Of a stretch of DNA of 41,067 bases, positions 26,797 to 35,661 are shown in pieces. The notes beneath the pieces were generated by a model. That model did no database searches. It worked only from the letters and a program-made list of their open reading frames with translations, and was not told the origin of the DNA. The position numbers were made by a program, and so were the translations under genes. The DNA lies in contig NZ_AECZ01000036.1 of NCBI RefSeq assembly GCF_000179555.1, forward strand, positions 1 through 41,067, given 5' to 3'. The stretch is from Solidesulfovibrio fructosivorans JJ] (GTDB lineage: Bacteria > Desulfobacterota > Desulfovibrionia > Desulfovibrionales > Desulfovibrionaceae). The first letter of the stretch is position 1, and every line of letters begins with the position of its first letter.

Positions 26797-27491
26797 GACG
26801 CCGCCTCGCCGAAATCCATCTTGCGCACGTTGCCCATCTGATGGTCCGCGCCCACGCGGCGTTGGCCCAGGCAGTAGGAGCACACGGCCGCCGGCATGGT
26901 GAAGCGCAGGCTCGCGCCGTCAAGCGTCGGGGTGTCCGGGGCGGCGGCGATGACGTGGGCCAGGGCGTCGGCCCCCTGGCCGGTCAGGCCGCTGACGAAA
27001 AGGACCGTGGCCCGGGGATTGACCCGGCGCACCCGGAAGGCGAACACCTCGCGCTCGGCCTGGGACACCACGTCGCCCTTGGTTATGGCCACCACATCGG
27101 CCAGACGCAGCATGGGGCCGATCTTGGCCGGGGTGTCGATGCCGGACAGGGCATCGACCACGCACACGGCCAAAACGCTTTCGAGGTGGGGGGCGCAGCG
27201 GTTGCACAGCCCGGCGCTCTCGATGGCCAGGATGGACACGCCCTGTCGCGTGCCCCAGGCGTGGGCGTCGGCGGCGTTGCACACGTAGAAATGGTCCGGG
27301 CAGAGCGCACCGGACAGGCCCTGCACGGCCGGCACCCCTGCCTTGGCATAGGCCTCGCGGTCGCGGCTGGCCAAGCAGTCGAACTTGACCACCCCGAGGG
27401 AAAGGCTCCGGCCGGCCAGGATGGAAGCGGTCTTAAGCAATACGGACGTCTTGCCGGAGGCGGGCGGTCCGGCCACGGTGACGCATTTCAT
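26793..27491 (-). CDS. G3E-type P-loop GTPase/ATPase (HypB/UreG/CobW-like)
   Basis: This is a 232-residue nucleotide-binding protein. The P-loop is GPPASGKTS (8-16). IESAGLCNRCAPH (90-102) corresponds to the HypB/UreG switch region and carries a CxxC pair. TKGD (137-140) replaces the usual NKxD base-recognition motif. A C-terminal CSYCLGQRRVG (204-214) is a second CxxC. Additional Cys and His occur in ALCPDHFYVCNAADAH. G3E GTPases drive insertion of Ni, Co or Zn into enzymes, and the cysteine pairs fit a metal role; the target is unknown. It is the first gene of the three-gene operon and follows trmO by 113 bases. Confidence 0.85.
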   Translation of the reverse strand: MKCVTVAGPPASGKTSVLLKTASILAGRSLSLGVVKFDCLASRDREAYAKAGVPAVQGLSGALCPDHFYVCNAADAHAWGTRQGVSILAIESAGLCNRCAPHLESVLAVCVVDALSGIDTPAKIGPMLRLADVVAITKGDVVSQAEREVFAFRVRRVNPRATVLFVSGLTGQGADALAHVIAAAPDTPTLDGASLRFTMPAAVCSYCLGQRRVGADHQMGNVRKMDFGEAAS

Positions 27492-27604
27492 GACGGAAAG
27501 GGTTCTCCTTTGCGCGGCTTCGGGCCACGGTAGGCCACGGCCGGCGTCAGGGCAACCCGACCGGAACGAAGCCGAAATCGCGAAAGATTTCCGGTTGCGG
27601 GCGA

Positions 27605-28099
27605 TCAGCGAAAGCGGTCGTCGGAAATATAGCCGTCGGCCTTGCGGGCCTTGGTGGCGAACCAGCCGACCTTGCCCGCCTCCCAGACGTCGAAGTGCGG
27701 CACGTAGGGTTTGATGTCGAGCACCGGCGTGCCGTCGAGGACGTCGACGTTGCGCAGGCGCACGGTCAGGCCCGAAACCTCCTCCAGCTCCAGCACGGAC
27801 AGGCCGATGGGATTGGGCCGCTTGGGCGAACGGGTGGCGAAGATGCCGTGGTCGGCGTTGTCCAGAAACGGCCGCACGGTCAGGTCGTACCCGCGCACCC
27901 GGTGCAGGTGGTAGAGCAGAAAGACGTGGGAGAACCCTTCCAGGTCGGCCAACCCCTCGGCGAAGTCGGGGTGCACCTCGATATGCCCTGTCACGCCCAG
28001 GGCTCCCACGGGCTGCACGGGCATGCCCTGGATGTCGGTGAACGGGGAACGCAGAATGCCGATGGGACGGTAGGCGATGTCTTCCGGGATTATGTTCAC
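27605..28099 (-). CDS. trmO: tRNA N6-threonylcarbamoyladenosine methyltransferase TrmO
   Basis: This 164-residue protein of the TrmO (TsaA/VirR) family methylates N6 of t6A37 in tRNA with S-adenosylmethionine. The beta-barrel signatures are clear: YRPIGILRSPFTD at the start, LEGFSHVFLLYHLHR, the SAM-site motif GIFATRSPKRPNPIGLSVLE, and DGTPVLDIKPYVPHFD. The length is that of single-domain bacterial and archaeal forms (E. coli TrmO is longer). The ATG is preceded by GAGCCACC, a moderate ribosome site. It lies upstream of the GTPase-ABC-binding protein operon on the same strand; cotranscription is possible, and no terminator is seen between them. Confidence 0.93.
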   Translation of the reverse strand: MNIIPEDIAYRPIGILRSPFTDIQGMPVQPVGALGVTGHIEVHPDFAEGLADLEGFSHVFLLYHLHRVRGYDLTVRPFLDNADHGIFATRSPKRPNPIGLSVLELEEVSGLTVRLRNVDVLDGTPVLDIKPYVPHFDVWEAGKVGWFATKARKADGYISDDRFR

Positions 28100-28299
28100 G
28101 GTGGCTCCTCGCGGGCGGTTGCAGGATACTTATCAAGATCCGGGCCACTTCTTCCGCCCCGTGATTACGGGATATTAGACACGGATGCCCGGCGTCCCGG
28201 ACAAATCCGTCGTGTAGCGATACAAACTTGTCGCGAGGAAGGCAACCGCCTTAAATGACACGAAAATGGTGAAAGGAGTGACTCTTGCGACAGCGAAAA

Positions 28300-29484
28300 T
28301 CAGGGCCGGGCCTCGGCCGTGCGGCCGGTGAGCTGGTCCGCATGCAGGACCATGTCCCGGGCCATGCCCTTGGCGGTGAGCAGGGCCATGTCGGCCAGAC
28401 GCATGAAGTCCTCGCCGTCGTCGGCTTCGCTGCCCTTGTGGCTGGACAGGCCGATGGTGACGGTCAGGCGCTGGGTCAGCCCGAGCGAGGTCCAATCGTT
28501 GGAAGCCACGGCCCGGCGCAGGCGCTCGGCCACAACCCCGGCGCGAAGCGGCGGCGTGCGGGAAAGCAGCACGCAGAACTCGTCCCCGCCGATGCGGGCC
28601 ACCAAATCCCCGCCCCGAAGCTCCCTGGACACGATCCGGGCCAGGGTGCGCAGCGCCTCGTCGCCCAACGCATGGCCATAGCGGTCATTGACGGTCTTGA
28701 AATGGTCGATATCGACCAGGGCCAGACTGGTCCAACTGCCGGCATCGGCGGCCTCCCGCAATTCCTTGGCAAAGGCCGCCTCGAACCCCCGACGGTTTTG
28801 CAGGCCGGTCAGGGGATCGATGTCGGCCAACTGGCGGACCTCGTTTTCCACGCGTTCCCGGTGCAGAAGGACAAAGCCGAAGGAGCAGGCGATCAGGCTC
28901 GGCACGGAAAGCACCATGGCGATGTCCTGGGACATGCTCGGGGCAAAGGGGTCGGGGTTGGCCAGCGGGTCGAAAAACACCGCCAGGCCGCGCACCATAA
29001 ACGACAGGGCGGCCAGGACATAACCCGAAGCGAGGATGGCGATCACCCGCAGCCGGAATTCGCGACGTCTGACCACGATGGTGCCGGCGATGGCCAGACT
29101 TTGGAGCATGTACAGCGTGGTCAACGACAATGACCGGACCTTGACCGCATCGAGAAGGCCGGCGGCAAGAACCATCGCCAGAAAAATCGGCAAGCCCCGT
29201 TGCCAGGGCGGACGGCGATTGCCGTAAAAGGCGTCGAAGGAAGCCTGGAAGAGCACCCAGGCCAGGGCGAACAGGCCATTGCCGAGGACAATGGCCACGT
29301 CGGGGGGAATGACATCCCGCAGAGCGAAAAACGGAGTCGAAAAGATCAACGTGAAAAGCCCGGCGATCCACAGGCGCGTCCCCCTGACCCGGCTGTCGGC
29401 AAAGGCCACGGCCAGCAAACTGGCAATGCAAAAATTGCTGACGACATAAATGGCGGAGGCCGTCTTGAAATCGAAATTCTGCAT
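28300..29484 (-). CDS. Membrane diguanylate cyclase (GGDEF)
   Basis: This is a 394-residue protein with an N-terminal membrane sensor of about seven helices (residues 8-215, for example YVVSNFCIASLLAVAFA and LIACSFGFVLL) and a C-terminal GGDEF domain (about 228-385). The domain has LADIDPLTGLQNRRGFE, the metal Asp in LVDIDHFKTVNDRYGH, and an intact active loop ARIGGDEFCVL. An RxxD inhibitory site (RGGD) lies five residues before GGDEF. It should therefore be an active, feedback-inhibited c-di-GMP synthase. The seven-helix sensor has no recognisable ligand site. It is alone on its transcript. A c-di-GMP riboswitch lies 11 kb away. Confidence 0.93.
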   Translation of the reverse strand: MQNFDFKTASAIYVVSNFCIASLLAVAFADSRVRGTRLWIAGLFTLIFSTPFFALRDVIPPDVAIVLGNGLFALAWVLFQASFDAFYGNRRPPWQRGLPIFLAMVLAAGLLDAVKVRSLSLTTLYMLQSLAIAGTIVVRRREFRLRVIAILASGYVLAALSFMVRGLAVFFDPLANPDPFAPSMSQDIAMVLSVPSLIACSFGFVLLHRERVENEVRQLADIDPLTGLQNRRGFEAAFAKELREAADAGSWTSLALVDIDHFKTVNDRYGHALGDEALRTLARIVSRELRGGDLVARIGGDEFCVLLSRTPPLRAGVVAERLRRAVASNDWTSLGLTQRLTVTIGLSSHKGSEADDGEDFMRLADMALLTAKGMARDMVLHADQLTGRTAEARP

Positions 29485-29793
29485 TGCCGGCCTGGATATC
29501 GCGTTTTCAGAACAGGAGCAAACATTTCTTCGATCATTTCATGTCGTAACGCAAAATATGGACCCATTGTGCAAAATATCAATCCGTGACAGGGGTGTGT
29601 AATTCTGTCTCTCCAACCGCAGTGAGCGGCCGCAACGTCCGGCACCGCGAGGCGCAACCGAGAGAAAACAATCCCTATCGCGCCAGGGCTATCCATTTTT
29701 CCACAATACCGCCGGCATATCGCCGCGACACACACCGGCCAGCGACATCCCCTGCGTTGAAAAACAACGCCCTCACCCCAATCCCCAAAAAGA
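29485..29793. other. Gene-free stretch upstream of the diguanylate cyclase
   Basis: No convincing gene, operator or hairpin is visible here. Its base composition is lower in GC than the neighbouring genes, which is consistent with promoter DNA for the cyclase. Confidence 0.4.
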
Positions 29794-29835
29794 AGCCGGG
29801 AGACACCCTTTCGCATGACAGGGCATCTCCCGGCT
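29794..29835 (-). terminator. Hairpin downstream of ahcY, possible second terminator
   Basis: AGCCGGGAGA (29794-29803) and TCTCCCGGCT (29826-29835) are perfect arms, with an inner CCCT / AGGG pairing. On the minus strand TCTTTTTGGGG follows. It lies 140 bases past the ahcY stop, behind the B-family hairpin, and could be a backup terminator or the end of an unannotated small RNA. Confidence 0.5.
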
Positions 29836-29892
29836 CTTCTCAAAAACTTCCACAATAATAAAATGTTACCTACCCAAACCATCCCAAGGATC

Positions 29893-29966
29893 ACTTTTGG
29901 GAAAGGGAGAGCGCGAGAGGGGCCACAGCCCTTTTAAAAGGGTTTCCCCTCCCGCGCCTTCCCCCC
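29893..29966 (-). repeat. Solo B-family hairpin after ahcY
   Basis: GAAAGGGAGAGCGCGAGAGGGG pairs with CCCCTCCCGCGCCTTCCCCC around CAGCCC...GGGTT, in the same orientation as the B half of the composite repeats, but there is no A half. It starts 9 bases after the ahcY stop and probably serves as its terminator. Confidence 0.8.
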
Positions 29967-29974
29967 AACATTCC

Positions 29975-31379
<1,405 letters not shown>

Positions 31380-31399
<20 letters not shown>

Positions 31400-32348
31400 G
31401 TTCGTCTCCTTTGGCGGATGTGTTTTGGAGGGGCCGGGCGACAAGGCGCGCCACGACAAGCCCCTTGTTGGCGGGATGTTCGGAATACGCTTCCAAATCG
31501 AAGCCGGCCCGGGCAAACCAGGCGGCGAATTTCTCCCGGGAAAAGCCCAGCCAGCGGTCGCCGAAACGGCGGCGCATGGCCTCGTCCCCGTGGGGGGTGA
31601 AGTCGATGACCGCCAGCCGGCCCTTTGGCGCAAGCACGCGCCGGGCCTCGGCCAGGGCGGCGGCCGGATCGGGCAGGTGATGCAGCGTCAGGCAGATGAC
31701 GGCGAAATCGGCCTCGCCGTCGGCCATGGGCAGGTGCTCGAGTTCGCCCATGCGCATCCCGACCGGCAAACCGGCCGTGCGGCGCTCGGCCAGGGAGAGC
31801 ATGGAAGGGGAACTGTCGACGCCGATGACGGTCGCGGCGCGCTCGGCCAAAACGGGCAGCATCTCCCCCGGGCCGCAGCCGAGATCGGCGGCCAGGGACA
31901 CGCGCCCGGGCATGACCTCGCGCACCAGCGCGGCCGGGTCCACCGGCCCCAGCACCTCGCGGCGAAGCCGGGCCCAGTCCGGGGCGATGGCGTTGAAAAA
32001 GCGCCGCGTCTCCTGGCGGCGTTCGCGCAGCACCGCGTCCACGGCGGCCAGATCGGCCTCGGGCCCGGCCACGGCCAGCCATGGGGCCAGCGCCGTCAAA
32101 AAATCCTTTTGCGGTCCGCCCCCGGCCAGGCTGTAAAAAGTCCAGGCCCCGTCCCGACGGCTCGCAAGCAGCCCGCAACCGACCAGGATGCCGAGATGGC
32201 GCGAAATGCGCGACTGGCCCATGCCGAGCGCGGCCACGATCTCGCCCACGGACAGCTCATGGCGGCCCAGGATGCGGATCAGGCGCAACCGGGTCTCGTC
32301 GGCCAGGGCCTTGAACCAGGGCAGCGGTGTTTCGACGTTTTTCAGCAT
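31380..32348 (-). CDS. sahR: ArsR-methyltransferase fusion regulator, SahR-type
   Basis: This is a 322-residue protein with an N-terminal ArsR winged helix ([40 protein letters not shown]) and a C-terminal class I SAM-methyltransferase fold ([51 protein letters not shown]) that in SahR is thought to sense S-adenosylhomocysteine. SahR is the SAH-responsive regulator of ahcY and methionine-cycle genes in Proteobacteria including Desulfovibrionales (family knowledge). The overlap with ahcY supports this identity. The ATG at 32348 is chosen so that the palindromic operator lies upstream of the coding region; a GTG at 32372 would put the operator inside the gene. Confidence 0.88.
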
Positions 32349-32368
32349 ATCAAGATATCCTGATATGC
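32345..32368. promoter_or_regulatory. Palindromic operator of the sahR-ahcY operon
   Basis: GCATATCA (32345-32352) and TGATATGC (32361-32368) are perfect complements around AGATATCC. It touches the sahR start codon and is the natural site for autoregulation by the ArsR-type protein. Confidence 0.7.
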
Positions 32369-32440
32369 TCACCTACTGATTTCGTTTCACCCCGTCAAGC
32401 CGTTTGTTCCCTCCCTGTCGCCTCAAGCGCCTCAAAACCT

Positions 32441-32461
32441 ATTGACCGACGGTCGGTCAAT
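32441..32461. promoter_or_regulatory. Perfect 21-bp palindrome, TetR operator
   Basis: ATTGACCGAC (32441-32450), a central G, and GTCGGTCAAT (32452-32461) are perfectly complementary. It lies 40 bases before the TetR gene and has the GACCGAC...GTCGGTC form common for TetR-family autoregulatory sites. Confidence 0.8.
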
Positions 32462-32500
32462 GAATACTGTTCCTGAAACAGACCAGTCACGGGGCATAGC

Positions 32501-33115
32501 ATGCGTACCGTCAAAACGCCGCAAGACAGGCGCGAGGATTTTCTCGAGGCCGCGCGGGCGCTGTTCGAAGAGCGCGGTGTGGACGAAACCTCGGTTAGCG
32601 ACATCATCGCCAAGGTCGGCGTCGCCAAAGGCACCTTCTATTGGCACTTCAAATCCAAGGAAGCCCTGCTCGAGGCCCTGGCGGAACGCCGGATCGGCCT
32701 TTTTCTCGAAACGATCGAGCCCATCCTGGCCGACCCGGGACGAAACGCCCTCGAGAAACTGCGCGACCTTTGGCGCGTCCACGAAAAAGAGCGCCATACC
32801 CGGACAAGCCTGCAATGCCATGTCCACAAACCCGAAAACCTGCTGCTGCATCAAAAGGTTCGCGACATCGAGGCAAAAGCCCTTGTCCCGCTGCTGGCGG
32901 AAGTGATCGGCCAGGGGAACCGCGAGGGTCTGTTCACCACGGTCGATCCCGAAACGACCGCCGCGTTTCTGATCATGGCCCAGGGCCTGCGTCTCCGCCA
33001 GGCCGAGATCACAGGCAAGCCGGAAGCGGATACCCGCGAGGACGCCGCCCAGGATATCCTGGAACGGGTCCTCGGCGCCGCGCCCGGGAGCCTGGCCTTT
33101 CTGTCACACGGCTGA
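32501..33115 (+). CDS. TetR-family transcriptional regulator
   Basis: This is a 204-residue repressor. The DNA-binding domain fills residues 8-55: REDFLEAARALFEERGVDET, SVSDIIAKVGVAKGTFYWHF (the recognition helix), then KSKEALLEAL. The C-terminal ligand domain is helical with no recognisable specificity; it contains RTSLQCHVHKPENLLLHQ, with one Cys and several His. The gene is preceded by a perfect 21-bp palindrome and followed after 60 bases by a methyltransferase gene, which is the likely regulated partner. The ATG at 32501 has a weak ribosome site (GGGGC). The ligand is unknown. Confidence 0.92.
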   Translation: MRTVKTPQDRREDFLEAARALFEERGVDETSVSDIIAKVGVAKGTFYWHFKSKEALLEALAERRIGLFLETIEPILADPGRNALEKLRDLWRVHEKERHTRTSLQCHVHKPENLLLHQKVRDIEAKALVPLLAEVIGQGNREGLFTTVDPETTAAFLIMAQGLRLRQAEITGKPEADTREDAAQDILERVLGAAPGSLAFLSHG

Positions 33116-33175
33116 AAGGGGCATGCGCCAACCAACCATGCCCGGCATCATGATCCCCAAAACACGGAGCATCCC

Positions 33176-33751
33176 ATGAGCGAAAATACGTCGGCAAAAA
33201 CGGAAAGCCCCCATATCTGCCCGGCGAGCCACGCCGGCTGGCTGGCCAGTTCCCTGCGCAGGCTGGTGCACCATCCCGAGGCGATGTTGCGCGGTCTGGT
33301 CCGGGAAGGCGATACGGCTGTGGACATCGGCTGCGGCCCGGGCTTTTTCACGCTTCCCCTGGCCAGGCTGGTCGGCCGCAACGGTCGCGTGATCGCGGTG
33401 GATCTCCAGGAAGAGATGCTGGGGATGCTGCGCCGCCGGGCCGAGCGCGCCGGGCTCGCCTCGCGCATCATCAGCCATCGCTGCGAAGCCGCGTCCATCG
33501 GCCTGACCACGCCGGCGGATTTCGCCCTGGCCTTCTACATGGTCCACGAAACGCCGGACATCGCCGCCTTCCTGGCCGAACTCCATCGTATCCTCAAACC
33601 CGGCGGCAAGCTGCTCTTGGCCGAGCCGCGCTTCCATGTCGCCAAGGCGGATTTCCAGCGCACGCTCGAGCTTGCCGCAAACGCGGGATTCCGGCTCATT
33701 GCCGCGCCCCGCATCCGGCTCAGCCTGTCGGCGCTTTTCGCGCGGGATTAA
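33176..33751 (+). CDS. Class I SAM-dependent methyltransferase
   Basis: This 191-residue methyltransferase has motif I DIGCGPGFFTLPLARLVG (residues about 50-67), acidic loop VIAVDLQEEML, and motif post-III ILKPGGKLLLAEPRFHV. The N-terminus contains HICPASHAGWLASSLRRLVH, a pattern seen in UbiE/arsenite-type methyltransferase relatives that act on small molecules. The substrate is unknown. ATG 33176 has GGAG eight bases upstream. It lies directly downstream of the TetR gene and is probably cotranscribed. Its stop overlaps that of the convergent NUDIX gene by four bases. Confidence 0.88.
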   Translation: MSENTSAKTESPHICPASHAGWLASSLRRLVHHPEAMLRGLVREGDTAVDIGCGPGFFTLPLARLVGRNGRVIAVDLQEEMLGMLRRRAERAGLASRIISHRCEAASIGLTTPADFALAFYMVHETPDIAAFLAELHRILKPGGKLLLAEPRFHVAKADFQRTLELAANAGFRLIAAPRIRLSLSALFARD

Positions 33752-34413
33752 CCGGCCCGGCCTCCGGACGCGGCGTTCCGGCTTCGGGCATAGTACCGGG
33801 CCGCCCGGTGGGCCACCCCGGTTTCCCGGGCGTCGAGGGGCCGCACCAGGCCCGTGGCCAGAAGCCGCTTGCGGAAATTGCGCACATCGAACGGCGCGCC
33901 GGCCACGGCCTCGTACACGGCCCGGGCCTCGGCCAGGGTGAAACGCTCCCCCAAAAGCTCCAGAGCCAGGGGCCGTTCCCACATGGCCGCGCGCACATGC
34001 TCCAATGCGGCCGTCACGATCGCCTCATGGTCGAAGGCCAATGCCGGCCGGTCCGACAGGTCCCACCAGCGGGCCTCCCCGGCGTCGGCCGTGGCCCGAA
34101 GCGTCAAATGCTCACGCCGCACAAGCCCGGCAAAGGCCACGGACACCACCCGGCCGCGCGGGTCCCTGTCCAGGGCGTCGAAACAACCGACCTCGATCAA
34201 CCGCGCCGCCGCGACACCCGTTTCCTCCGCCAATTCCCGCCCCGCCGCCGCAAGCAGCGTCTCCCCCGCCTCGACAAAGCCGCCGGGCAGCGCCCAACTC
34301 CCGGCAAAAGGCGGCACGCCCCGCCTGACAGCCAAGACACGCAAGCCCTCCCCGGCAAAGCCGAACACCGCGCAGTCCACGGCCAGACTCACCCGTCCCC
34401 GATCAAAAACCAC
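33748..34413 (-). CDS. NUDIX-winged helix regulator (NrtR-like)
   Basis: This is a 221-residue protein with a NUDIX domain (residues about 8-140) and a C-terminal winged-helix domain (about 145-205), the architecture of NrtR regulators. The NUDIX box reads GGFVEAGETLLAAAGRELAEETG, close to GX5EX7REUXEEXGU and apparently intact, so hydrolase activity is possible. The DNA-binding part includes FTLAEARAVYEAVAGAPFDV and RNFRKRLLATGLV. NrtR proteins usually bind ADP-ribose derivatives and control NAD genes. Here the only divergent neighbour is a queuosine-salvage gene with a palindrome between them, which suggests a different ligand. The ATG is preceded by GAGGCAAT. Confidence 0.88.
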   Translation of the reverse strand: MVFDRGRVSLAVDCAVFGFAGEGLRVLAVRRGVPPFAGSWALPGGFVEAGETLLAAAGRELAEETGVAAARLIEVGCFDALDRDPRGRVVSVAFAGLVRREHLTLRATADAGEARWWDLSDRPALAFDHEAIVTAALEHVRAAMWERPLALELLGERFTLAEARAVYEAVAGAPFDVRNFRKRLLATGLVRPLDARETGVAHRAARYYARSRNAASGGRAG

Positions 34414-34448
34414 ATTGCCTCCGCATTGACGCCCTCCCGTCGCCGTTG

Positions 34449-34469
34449 TTATTGTACTTTATACAATAA
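34449..34469. promoter_or_regulatory. Palindromic operator between NUDIX regulator and queuosine-salvage gene
   Basis: TTATTGTA (34449-34456) and TACAATAA (34462-34469) are perfect arms around CTTTA. It is the only AT-rich stretch in the 80-base divergent gap and can control both genes. Confidence 0.75.
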
Positions 34470-34493
34470 GTCAAAAAACAGCCAGGAGCCCCC

Positions 34494-35459
34494 ATGTCCG
34501 CATCCCTTTTCAGGCGCATCCGCGACGAAACGGCCCGGGTTTGCCGCACGGCCCGCTTCGTGACCATAAACGACGAGGCGATCCCCGCCTATGCCGCCGG
34601 GCTGGACCTGGCGGCCCTGGCCGCGCCCCGGCACGATCCGAAAAGCCATTACCTCGGCCATGGCGCGGACACGGCCCTTTTTTTCCTCATCCTCGACGCC
34701 GTCAATTTCGGCTCCGGCTACTTTCCCCACCTGCGCAAGGTGCCGGGGCGCTCGGGCTACTTCACCGTGGCCACCCGGCTGACCGAGCGCTTTACCGCCA
34801 AAGGCCCCCTTCACGCGGATGCGCTTTTGGCCATGACGCCGCACGCGGCGGCAAAGCTGTTCCAACAGGATGGCGCAAACCCCGTGGCCATGGAGCTCAT
34901 GGGGCTTTTCGCCCGGGCGCTTCAGGATCTGGGGCGGCTTTTGGAGCAGGAGTATGGCGGCAGCGCGCCGCGCCTTATCGAGGCGGCCTCGGGCAGCGCC
35001 CAACGCCTGTGCCGCATCCTGGCGCAAATGGAACTTTTCCGGGACGAGCAGCCGTATATGGGGCAAGCCACGGCCTTTTACAAGCGGGCCCAGCTCACGG
35101 CGGCGGATCTGGCCGTGGCCTTCGACGGCCAGGGACCGGGACGCTTTGACGACCTGGGGGAGCTGACCGTCTTCGCGGACAACCTGGTGCCCCACGTGCT
35201 GCGCCTCGACGGCATCCTGCGCTTCGAGGCCGGACTCGCGGCGCGCATCGCCGTCGGGGAGTTGCTGGAAAAGGATTCGCCGCAGGAGGTGGAAATGCGG
35301 GCGGCCACGGTCCAGGCCGTGGAGCGCATCGCGGCGGCACTGCGGGAGCGCGGCCAGGAAGCGAGCCCGTTGCAGCTCGATTTCCTGCTCTGGAACAAGG
35401 GCCAACGCCCCGCCTCCAAGGCCGTGCCCCGCCCCCGCTGCCGTACATGGTATTATTAG
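34494..35459 (+). CDS. Queuosine salvage protein (DUF2419, queuosine-nucleotide N-glycosylase)
   Basis: This 321-residue protein matches the DUF2419/Qng1 family, which releases the base queuine from queuosine nucleotides so that it can be reused for tRNA. Recognisable stretches are YLGHGADTALFFLILDAVNF, NFGSGYFPHLRKVPGRSGYF, FTVATRLTERF, FYKRAQLTAADLAVAF and DDLGELTVFADNLVPHVLR. The length is that of the whole family domain. AGGAG lies 6 bases before the ATG. The promoter region carries the palindrome probably bound by the divergent NUDIX-winged helix protein. Queuosine salvage fits an anaerobe that lacks or supplements de novo synthesis; no other queuosine gene is in the window. Confidence 0.88.
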   Translation: MSASLFRRIRDETARVCRTARFVTINDEAIPAYAAGLDLAALAAPRHDPKSHYLGHGADTALFFLILDAVNFGSGYFPHLRKVPGRSGYFTVATRLTERFTAKGPLHADALLAMTPHAAAKLFQQDGANPVAMELMGLFARALQDLGRLLEQEYGGSAPRLIEAASGSAQRLCRILAQMELFRDEQPYMGQATAFYKRAQLTAADLAVAFDGQGPGRFDDLGELTVFADNLVPHVLRLDGILRFEAGLAARIAVGELLEKDSPQEVEMRAATVQAVERIAAALRERGQEASPLQLDFLLWNKGQRPASKAVPRPRCRTWYY

Positions 35460-35472
35460 AGGAGGAAGAGTT

Positions 35473-35640
35473 GGGGGGAAACCTTTCTGAAGAAAGGTTT
35501 CCCCCCAAGCCCCCTTCCAAAGACTTTTGACGATAACGAATGAGTACTCGTTACTCATTTATATTATTAAAAATTTAGGAAGGGGAGAGCGCGAGAGGGG
35601 ACAACCCTTTTTAAAGGGTTGCCCCTCTCGCATTCTCTTC
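35473..35640 (+). repeat. Composite two-hairpin intergenic repeat, copy 3 (A+B)
   Basis: Hairpin A (35473-35529: GGGGGGAAACCTTTCT / AGAAAGGTTTCCCCCC, then CCAAAGACTTTT), a spacer with the inverted repeat AACGAATGAGTA / CTCGTTACTCATT, and hairpin B (AAAAATTTAGGAAGGGG to CCCCTCTCGCATTCTC). Here the element lies between convergent genes, so A can end the queuosine-salvage transcript and B the chemoreceptor transcript. Confidence 0.9.
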
Positions 35641-35661
35641 CACTCTTTTCTCTCCCCTCCT

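Noticed and set aside
26796-28148. Single long 451-codon minus frame joining the GTPase to upstream sequence
   Set aside because: The upstream part lies opposite the frame of trmO, which is certain; the GTPase has its own start at 27491 with a standard N-terminal P-loop strand.
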